Position numbers and translations under genes: made by a program
DNA from: Oopsacas minuta
Taxonomy: Eukaryota; Porifera; Hexactinellida; Lyssacinosida; Leucopsacidae
Assembly (NCBI GenBank): GCA_024704765.1
Contig: JAKMXF010000311.1
Location: 194,735-258,734 of the forward strand
Length of the DNA: 64,000 nt
Direction of reading: 5' to 3'
Shown here: piece by piece, positions 35,201 to 41,900 of the stretch
How positions within the stretch are numbered: the stretch's first letter is position 1
Layout: each line of letters opens with the position of its first letter
The notes under the pieces: generated by a model
Seen by the model: only the letters and a program-made list of their open reading frames with translations
Told to the model about the DNA's origin: nothing
Databases searched by the model: none

Positions 35201-38098
35201 ATCAGTGTTTTATCAGTGTTTCAATTTCAGGCATTATGATGGTTGGGGCATTGATCACTACAAAACCTTTGCAAGTTAAGCATTGTGACGTCTATTTTAA
35301 TGCAAACTTGTGTCATAACATTAAGCTAGTGGTTCTTAGCTGGTGTGCCTCGGAAAGTGCGACATCCAAAAATCAGGGTCATAAAATTCTAGGAAATTTT
35401 TGACATAGCAGATATACTACAAAGAATTCATCCTTGACCAATCTGCCTTGAAAACTATAGATGAAATATATGTGTCCGCAGTTCGAAAAGTTGAGAAACA
35501 CTGCATTCAGGATATTTAGTGGAAAGAGTTCAAATTTGTCAAAAAATAACTTTATCCCATAGTATCAATAGGTATCAAAGCTCATTCAATTTGTATTGAA
35601 ATTTACAATTCAAAAGTCGAGCAAAATTTTGTTAGTAATAAGGCCCCCTAGATTATAGTCTGATATAAACAAATAATTTCCACAGAAGCATTATTATAAT
35701 AATTAATTGTTATAATTACATACATACCTGGAGCAACACACTGGACTAGAGCTACTGTATCAGAAACACATGTTTGTGGAGTTGTTCCGCATTCGCATAA
35801 AGAATCTTCATACCCCATACATTGAAATGCATATGGATATATTGGATTTGTTTCATTAAGCGAAGCCCTGTCAATCGAACTACTATTCACGTAGTAAGTA
35901 CCGGAATTTTCACGACACACAACCTCTGCATCTGATTCAGTGAAGTTCTCAGCACAAATATAGTACAATGAAGAATTGAAAAATTCTACCTCATTGAAAC
36001 TTTCGTCCAAAGGCGGAATAATTGATTCACATCGTGCTGTAGATAATAAGTCAAATGTATAATACAAACAATATAGCTCAAGGTGCCCACTTAATATTCG
36101 GTTAGATATAATTCTCCTTCTGTTAAGACAGGATGGGACTGTATGTTATGACCTATACATGACAATACACTTCATACTTACCAACCCTTTCTAACTATTC
36201 CCTGGATATTTATCTCAAAATCACGGGATTTTCAGAATTTGCCCTGAATCTCTCATTTTAAATACAAATAATATGAAATTTTCACTATTTTGTCAGAAAA
36301 TTCTGAGAAATATCCTATATTTTCCCTGATTATCATGTCAAATCATGGAAAGGTTGGCAACTGGCAAGTATGACAAGTGTGTTTTTGATTTGCCCAACAA
36401 ATACATAAACGAAAAGATATACTAATTATTAGTACGGTAAAAGTTATATATTGTGAACGTACTAGGAAGACAAGTGATGTAAATATGTTCAAAAGTGAAG
36501 CAGAAGAAAGGAATGTCAAATGAACAGTCGAGGATAGACGTCTCATTCCCCAAACAATTAATGTTAGTCAGCAAGTAGTTAGTATTAGGGTCGTATGCAA
36601 AATCATTGCTAGATATAGCATATTCATAACCCAATATCTGACAAGTCACGTTTGCATTTAGTTGTGTCCATCCATCATCACATACATAACCCCATTCTCC
36701 GTTATAGTATACTTCCAACAAACCGTTATCTCCATTGGTTAGTCGTACTGCACCATTGTCTGTAAATATTCCGATAAATACATTCTCAAATACAGATAAA
36801 ATTTAAATCCGAACTATTAGTTTATATCTTCTAAATCATAACAACACTAATATTACTTTGGAGTTATGCACAATTTCTTATAACCTAATTATTATCTTGT
36901 AGAAATATTTATCATGAAAAGATACAACCATAGCATTCTATACACTAAGAGAATGTATTATGTAATTTATTGTTTACTACATATACGTATTGTACTGTTA
37001 AATATATGGTTTGACTTATTAAAATCTATTATGTTGACTTTTAATATTCTAATATTAAATAAATCAGGCCAGGTGTGGTAAATCAGTTAAACTGATGATT
37101 AATAATTAACTAGGAGCGCAGTAGAATCACACTTATAGATAATACATTATACTTTGAAAGTCGATGGTAATGACAATCCATGGTCCAAAATTTCAATAAA
37201 GTGCCATTGCCTTAGTATATAGAATGCTCTGATACAACAAATCTTGCTCGACAATACACAAATGAGGTATTTAAGCAATTAGCCATTGAGTCAAAATAAT
37301 TTTGTTCCCTCGATGACAGATACTGAATGCTAGAAATTTCTATAAATCCTATACCCATAACAAACCGACAGCACCTGCACCGACAAAATTAATTCAATAA
37401 CAAATAAATTGAAGTATTGAATTTCAAATGGGTTGGAAAGTAATGTAATACTGGATTACTTTCCTCTTTCAAAAATGGTTCAGAGAATATACTGGATAGA
37501 CATTGCTATCTCTGATTTAATCTATGAATTTACACCAAATTATTTAATCATGACGTTAATGTGAATTTGATAGTCTTACAATTGTTGATATTGCATAATG
37601 ATAGTGTCAGCCATTGCCGATAGTTGAATATTTAATACAAGAGCTCTAATTCCTTAAACGTTTAGACATTGGAAGTTGTACTTTACGATTAATTTACAAA
37701 TAACTTTGGTGAATTTTCGCAAATAATCAGAAATTCTGAATACTATGTTCGCGATGTGCTCTCGTTACGTGGAATCTAGAGGACCACGATAATTACTTCA
37801 ATATAAGCGGAGTTCGATTTATACACCGATGATATGCATGTCACTTTGGCGGTTTGGGGCCTATTTGTACAATTTCAGACTTCAATGCAAACGATCTCGA
37901 CATATCCATGTTCGATAAAACGAGAGCTGGCTGTAATATAGATAATAAATATGTTACAGTAAGGATACGAAATTGGTTAAAATAAATCAATTAGTGTAAA
38001 CATATGTTGCTTTCTAACTCACTCTGTCCATGCACAAGGTATTGAAGAGACAATTGTAGCACTAGATAAAATAATAGTATACTGATTTTGAATTTCAT
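13823..38098 (-). CDS. Adhesion GPCR B: giant receptor with 30 SRCR domains
   Basis: Thirty-seven exons join in frame, predicting 3955 residues. Exon 1 (38098-38023) is a signal peptide (MKFKISILLLFYLVLQ...). Exons 2-31 are thirty single-domain SRCR exons, all phase 1-1. Exon 32 (18523-17973) is Ig plus the start of GAIN; 33 (17380-17096) and 34 (16569-16432) are GAIN; 35 (16031-15539) is GPS and helices 1-3; 36 (15225-14590) the remaining helices; 37 (14259-13823) the tail. Every exon length fits its phases and the sum is divisible by three. No second signal-peptide exon, stop or phase break occurs inside, so one gene is the simplest reading. It is expected to be a cell-surface receptor with a long SRCR stalk; ligand and G-protein partner are unknown. 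Intron 1 is 1.26 kb, most others under 500 bp. Domains 13, 18 and 26 (exons 14, 19, 27) lack an internal Met and are easily missed by ORF scanning. Confidence 0.85.
14304..14522. repeat. MITE-like family S element in aGPCR B intron
   Basis: Left end CATACTTACGAACC, right end AGTTGGTAAGTATG, inverted. The interior is TTTCCCG-rich sequence like the other copies. It fills most of the intron between exons 36 and 37. Confidence 0.65.
14590..16031 (-). other. aGPCR B: GPS and seven-helix core
   Basis: Exon 35 (16031-15539) has GPS cysteines at about 3450 and 3475 and the junction [10 protein letters not shown] at 3480/3481, then helices (VFSYILVSISFISLIISLIL; YTWLAVFTWTLCIGILIM). Exon 36 (15225-14590) has FGWVFPLVIPIITIII, EAEHCFLN with the conserved loop cysteine, LGIPWLFLLLN, and a Ser/Thr-rich proximal tail. 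The intron between them, 15538-15226, contains an unusually GC-rich stretch (about 15278-15390) I cannot assign. Confidence 0.87.
16432..18523 (-). other. aGPCR B: Ig domain and GAIN region
   Basis: Exon 32 (18523-17973) starts with an Ig domain (IQCLAGGTPTPFVYW, FNCVAMNSVGTT) and continues with Thr/Ser-rich helical sequence. Exons 33 and 34 give GAIN strands and helices (VSLEIPFDVAEGL; ISYLDLAFIEPNVGV). The 556-bp intron 17972-17381 and the 526-bp intron 17095-16570 hold nothing I can identify. The exon borders (phase 0) match those in receptors A and C. Confidence 0.75.
20491..20600. repeat. Probable MITE fragment, CAGTGGAACC-type end
   Basis: TACAGTGGAACCTACATAAA at the left of the aGPCR B intron between exons 28 and 29 resembles the CAGTAGAACC ends seen at 45678-45777. 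The other end is not clear. Confidence 0.35.
22269..22438. repeat. Complete MITE-like family D element
   Basis: Left end GTTCAAAAGTTACGTAACGC, right end GCGTTACGTATCGTTTGAAC, an inverted repeat of about 20 bp bracketing 130 bp that includes GTGGTATGC, TTCTTTTTGTATT and GCGTAACACAGAGAGGGG. It lies in the intron between exons 25 and 26 of aGPCR B. Confidence 0.7.
23388..23474. repeat. MITE-like family P element with TA flanks
   Basis: TA|CAGTCAACTCAATTTATATC ... ACGGGAGTTGACTG|TA, about 87 bp, with the internal motif GAAGCTCAAGGAACCG. The flanking TA fits the TA target preference of Tc1-mariner/pogo transposases. Confidence 0.7.
25994..26088. repeat. MITE-like family P element
   Basis: CAGCCAACTCCTGTTATATC at the left, GACTGGAGTTGACAG at the right, with GCGGTCCCTTGCACTTCGAT inside. 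Located in the intron between exons 19 and 20 of aGPCR B. Confidence 0.6.
26231..26302 (-). repeat. Coding TAT/TAC microsatellite (poly-tyrosine) in SRCR exon 19
   Basis: A run of alternating TAT and TAC codons in exon 26475-26113 encodes about 20 residues that are nearly all Tyr (YYYSYYYYYYYYYY, then SYYYNY). It sits between PDY and KAHKTIDDIFC, a loop between the second and third cysteines of the six-cysteine SRCR fold, and leaves the frame intact. Confidence 0.85.
26645..26730. repeat. hAT-like terminal fragment
   Basis: GCAGCGGTCCCCGAATCTGG resembles the CAGNGGTTCCCAAACTGGGG end of many hAT elements; a better copy is at 56684-56812. Confidence 0.35.
27204..27228. repeat. AAT trinucleotide microsatellite
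   Basis: About eight uninterrupted AAT units in the intron between exons 17 and 18 of aGPCR B. Confidence 0.8.
28726..28860. repeat. MITE-like element, AGTAGACT termini
   Basis: Left end AGTAGACTCAGTATGAATTG, right end TTAAACCAAGTCTACTG, inverted for the first eight bases and then divergent. The interior includes AATCGGATCAAAATGGCCCG. Weakly supported. Confidence 0.4.
28885..29058. repeat. Longer family P element (about 170 bp)
   Basis: Contains TTCCGGTTATATCGAAGCTC, AAGGGACCGGAATAAATACT and GGAGTTCGATATAACC, then TTTGGCTGTTTTGGTCCATA. The same order of segments occurs at 37757-37934, so these are two copies of a longer variant. Confidence 0.5.
29496..29758. repeat. Foldback element with ATGGTTTCT termini
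   Basis: Left end ACATGGTTTCTAATCACTAG, right end (inverted) ACATGGTTTCTTAACCTGTG. The interior repeats TTGGTCA and its variants several times (TTTGGTCAGG, TTTTGGTCAAG, TTTTGGTCATATG). One copy, in the intron between exons 13 and 14 of aGPCR B. Confidence 0.55.
31028..31773 (-). other. aGPCR B: SRCR exons 10-11, partial third copy of the unit
   Basis: Exons 31773-31471 and 31336-31028 correspond to exons 2-3 and 6-7 (LTNGDKGLLQIYYNGEWGY; CESIIPPFDPNF). Counterparts of exons 4-5 are absent. The intron after exon 10 starts with GC (CCAG|GCAAGTTC), a GC-AG intron. The following exon is another eight-cysteine module, breaking the alternation. Confidence 0.83.
31899..32084. repeat. MITE-like element with AGAGTCTCGTTAATACG ends
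   Basis: Left end TAGAGTCTCGTTAATACGTA, right end (inverted) TAGAGTCTCGTTAATACGAA, nearly perfect over 17 bases. The interior repeats a TACTCCTTATC motif on both sides. Lies in the intron between exons 9 and 10 of aGPCR B. Confidence 0.7.
32200..34236 (-). other. aGPCR B: SRCR exons 6-9, second copy of the unit
   Basis: Exons 34236-33934, 33459-33154, 32873-32583 and 32514-32200. Exon 8 resembles exon 4 (GLLEVYIDGWGYVCDDHW against GLLEVYIDDWGFVCDDYW). Exon 9 resembles exon 5 closely (GCETLLQSV, WQYICMDDMTPEAADVICRS). The offset from copy one is about 2.5 kb. Confidence 0.85.
35327..35502. repeat. hAT-like MITE
   Basis: Left end TAGTGGTTCTTAGCTGGTGT, right end GTTGAGAAACACTGC, imperfect inverted ends of the CAGTGGTTCTCAA type typical of hAT elements. 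In the intron between exons 3 and 4 of aGPCR B. Confidence 0.55.
36173..36372. repeat. MITE-like family S element in aGPCR B intron
   Basis: Left end CATACTTACCAACCCTTT; right end GGAAAGGTTGGCAACTGGC followed by AAGTATG, apparently interrupted by a few bases. The interior has TTCCCTGGATATTT and TTTCACTATTTTGTCAG, shared with 38594-38790. Confidence 0.65.
37757..37934. repeat. Longer family P element in aGPCR B intron 1
   Basis: TGCTCTCGTTACGTGGAATC at the left; ATAAAACGAGAGCTGGCTG at the right. The middle (TTGGCGGTTTGGGGCCTATT, TACAATTTCAGAC) matches 28885-29058. Confidence 0.6.
38023..38098 (-). other. aGPCR B: signal-peptide exon
   Basis: The ATG at 38098 opens 25 codons, a hydrophobic core rich in Leu, Ile and Phe ending ...LVHGQ, then a GTGAGT donor in phase 1. 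The next exon starts at 36759 in phase 1. Receptor A's signal-peptide exon ends in the same way (QAQ, phase 1), which supports the assignment. Confidence 0.8.
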
Positions 38099-38130
38099 AA
38101 CGAAAAACAAATGCAATTTTATGAAACTTT

Positions 38131-38138
38131 TATTTATA
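38131..38138 (-). promoter_or_regulatory. TATA-like box of aGPCR B
   Basis: TATAAATA on the minus strand, 33 bp upstream of the ATG at 38098, the same octamer as in receptor A. Confidence 0.45.
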
Positions 38139-38593
38139 GCAATAAATATCTAATTTTTACTGTAAAAGATATATTATTGCTAAAATTTACTTTACAGCAT
38201 AGAGCAGATATTTATAGATAATTTCATGATACGGAAGACTCTATGTGAAACGATACTCTGTTTGTTAGCCGTGCCAAATAACTTGATATCTTGTTTATGA
38301 TAATCCTAGTATATAACTCTGTGATATACTATACTTTGATTTAAATATACTGGGAAGGCCAAAGAGATGAACTTTGAGAGCATAATTAAATTCTTACAGA
38401 CTTCAAGACATAATATGTTAGTTTTGTAATGGGAAACATCCGTTTAAGAGCGTGCTTACAAAATATTATATTTATTGAAGAGCAATTCAATTAATCACAA
38501 AAGTAATCTGAATTTAATACTATATTGAGAGAATTGATACTGGAATCTACGTTTGCTATCATCTCATTAATCTGTATTGTATTCATACATCCT

Positions 38594-38790
38594 CATACTT
38601 ACCAATCCTTTCTAACTATGTATTTTCCTGAATATTTGGATTTCTGATTTTACGCAAATAATATGAATTTTCACTATTTTCTCAGGAAATTGCGAGAATA
38701 TCAAACACTTTCCCTGGATTTAGTAATTTTCCCTGAATATCATGTCGAATTCTGGGATAATCCGAGGACTCGAGAAGGTTGGTAAGTATG
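38594..38790. repeat. Well-preserved MITE-like family S element
   Basis: Left end CATACTTACCAATCCTTTCT, right end GAGAAGGTTGGTAAGTATG: inverted repeats of about 15-20 bp around TTCCCTGAATATT, TTTCACTATTTTCTCAGGAA and TTTTCCCTGAATATCATGTC. Confidence 0.75.
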
Positions 38791-38962
38791 CATCGCCCCT
38801 GAATTAACAATAAAAAATATACATTTTCAAAATAACTGAGAATTATACATGTAACTCTTAATAATGAATAAATCTTCGAATTTCATGTTGAAGACTGCAG
38901 GATAGAGAGTATATTTTGTGTATAAAATAGTAAAATACACTTAGAATAGTTTAAAGTAATGA

Positions 38963-41900
38963 TTAAGATAGTTGTTCCATGTTAATTACAAACTCCCCTG
39001 ATATACTACTGCTATTATAGCTGCCTGTAATAGGTGGAGATCTTGCAATATTCCCACCTTCCTCTCCATCTTGGATGTTTGCATGAATTTCTTGAGTTTC
39101 TTCAGGAATTTTAGTAATAGAATTAGAAGGTGATGGTGAAGTTTGGCTTATGTTATCTATAAGACGAAATAATACTACAAAGTTAACACGTTTTACTGAT
39201 ATGGAAATTTGAAAAGAGGTAATACTAAATGATTTATCTATACTAAATATCAGCTATTCCTCACCGCAGTATCATGGGAGTACCGGAGAACGATTATTTG
39301 GGGTCATCAAATTATTTAGAGGATGCACAGATTGTTATTTGAAATATTCAGATGGAGTTATACAATTTGGAGCCTACTGATAATATTGGATATTTTACAT
39401 GACCTGAAAATAATCACGAATTCTCATGACACACTTTCAATTCATACCATCATTGCAAATTCTCATTTTGTTTTCGATCCATTCATTAATTAGCAAAATA
39501 TTCAAACTCTACCTTCACTCTGAATGTTGGTCCTAGCTCGAGGGCGATATTTAAGAGGAGTTTGGGAATTTGAAGCAATCAAACTCCGCTTCGTAAGTCT
39601 CTGTTTCCTCTTTGTTCGGGCTTTACACAACAATTCCTGGATTTCATCATTCAAAAGCACAACCACAAAGAAGAATATTATCCCTAACGAACCAGTGAGA
39701 ACGACAATTAAGTAATCAATCACAATATGTCGAATAAACATTCCAATAATTGTCACTCCCCATGGTAATCCCAGAATCGGAGTTAATGTAAATGCTGTAA
39801 TAACGGTCTTCTTCCCAATCTCAGAGGATTTATAGTTGTTTGTCTTTTTGAATGCGTAGAATATTCTGCATAGCGTTATACAGAGTATTATGAAGTTGAT
39901 GAATATTATGACGTACACAGGGGCAACAAACGCATATACTAGGCTGTAATTTATGAAGCAAATCTCTCTGCGTTCGTAAATATAGTTATCGAAACCTACA
40001 ATGAGGGTTATGACAGGGATCATTATAGGTGTGATCCATCCAATCACGAAAAGTATTGGATATATTTTTCTTTTTTGCATTGTGCCTAAAATAAGAAACA
40101 TACGTTGAAAAGTAACAACTAAAGTATTCAAATATTTTGAGAATTCGTCGAAGCATTTTTTGATGTATTTATGTGATTTGTGAAATAATAAGGTTTGGCA
40201 AAATCATTAGATTTTTTAAAATAGGAAAATATCAAAAATGTCCGAATAATATCGAAGGCATAGGGAAAATGCCGAAAAATATTGAATTATCCGAAAATAT
40301 TTCTCAGTTATTTTCTGATATTTTCGATATTCTCTGGATATTTTGATATTTTCGAGTTTTCTTAATTTCCAATATAACTTGGAGTAATCTATATATTGAA
40401 CGTAAATTACCTATGGTGATTGAATATAAGATCAGTAGTCCAATGCAAAACATCCAGGAAAAAAGTGCCAACCACGTATAGTGTATTAGAAAAACGACAG
40501 CCTTGCACAAATCAACATTAAACCTGAATATCGAAGAAGATAAAAATAATGCTACATTTAAGAACATTGCAAGACAGCAGTTGAAGTAGACAATATTCGC
40601 TTCGATCTTGAAGAATCTTTTCCCAGCTGCGATAAATAGTATTAGAGAAAGCAAAAGGCAAATCAAAGACAAGCTACCCAGAATATAACTTAAATAATCG
40701 CATGCAAGGTAATTTAGTGCGTCATACGTGTATGTGTATGGTGATACAAGGACAGCGAAACTTGTCAAGTGTTTTGCGTAACAATCAACTGAAGATTCAT
40801 TGAATATATTCCCTATAGTGACATCTTTCGTTGACCATTCAAGAGTAGTAGTATTGAGAAACACACAGGCAAATTCGTATAATGTATCATTTAGAGGGTT
40901 TGTATTGAAGCTGATCTTAATCTATAGATGTAATAGGAATGATAAATGAGAGAAATACTCATTATGACGTAATTTGTTTGAATAATAAGTATATTCAGCA
41001 CGAAATAGTCTCACTTTTTGTTGTAAAATTTATCATAGATTTTACTTGCTTTGATTAAAATTTCAATTTTCTATAAAACTTAATTTGCTCGTATGTAATA
41101 CTGTGTAATCTCTATAAATGGGACGCAAAAAAATGCTATCAGTTTCTCCTTTCTGTCAAATTCCTCGTTTATGGCGGTTCATTTGTAGAGACTAGGAAAA
41201 AGCTCAAATATATTTCACTCCGTTTTCAAAAATTCCCCGTTTCCATAGGCTCTGTTTGTGGAGGTTTCAATGTAATCATAATTTGATCTATTTAACATAC
41301 CGGTGTGGAAAAGAGAGATTGGCTGGAGTTAACATAATATGATGGTAGAACTATCTGCATAACTTGGCTAGCAATCTGTGAGTCTACTCTATTAGCAGCC
41401 TCAAACTTGGCATAATCGTGTGTATTAACAATCGTAGCTGCTATACTAAACCTATCATTATTAACATCTCCAATTTGATCAATTAGCTCAATTGGTATTT
41501 CAACTTCCTCCAACATCTGAGAATTAGAATCAAGGATTTGTAACCTAGGTGCTGAACTCAATTCTGATTTTATCCAACTCTTCGAATGCATAGAAATAGA
41601 TTCATATGATAAATCGACTGTACTGCTGTCATATAAGCCAATATTATTAGCGATGTTAATTGCAATAAATTCCAATGAATCGTATGCCATAATTGAAGCT
41701 TCAGCTACATTCAGGGGTTGTTGATTTGCAATCTAAAAAAATCAGAATACTACTCATAAACATTCATAACTTTATTTCTAACCTATTAAAATGTTTGCTA
41801 TACCTGAGCAATTGAAGCAGTTTGGTTCATCGTAGTAGTTCTAGGCAGGCTACTGACTTTCAAGATGCTATTTGCAGTATTCAAAAGCCTCATTGTTATA

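Larger units (their letters stand above)
34487..36759 (-). other. aGPCR B: SRCR exons 2-5, first copy of a four-exon unit
   Basis: Exons 36759-36463 and 35158-34868 are six-cysteine SRCRs (GEWGYVCDDGW; DDWGFVCDDYW); 36036-35728 and 34801-34487 are eight-cysteine SRCRs starting TRCESIIPP and GGCETLLQS and containing the CxC motif (SLCEC). This set corresponds exon by exon to exons 6-9 and, for the first two, to exons 10-11. Confidence 0.85.
38099..38962. other. Intergenic spacer between aGPCR C and aGPCR B
   Basis: Carries the promoter of receptor B and the 3' flank of receptor C, both transcribed leftward. A complete family S element occupies 38594-38790. No other coding or structural signal is visible. 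Confidence 0.55.

Noticed and set aside
18853-36759. Several separate small SRCR genes instead of one large gene
   Set aside because: All exons are phase 1-1 with good donors and acceptors, no internal stop or second signal peptide is seen, and a single frame runs through to the 7TM exons.
18853-36759. CRISPR-like regular spacing of similar units
   Set aside because: The repeats are diverged protein-coding exons of about 300 bp in animal DNA, not short identical repeats with spacers.
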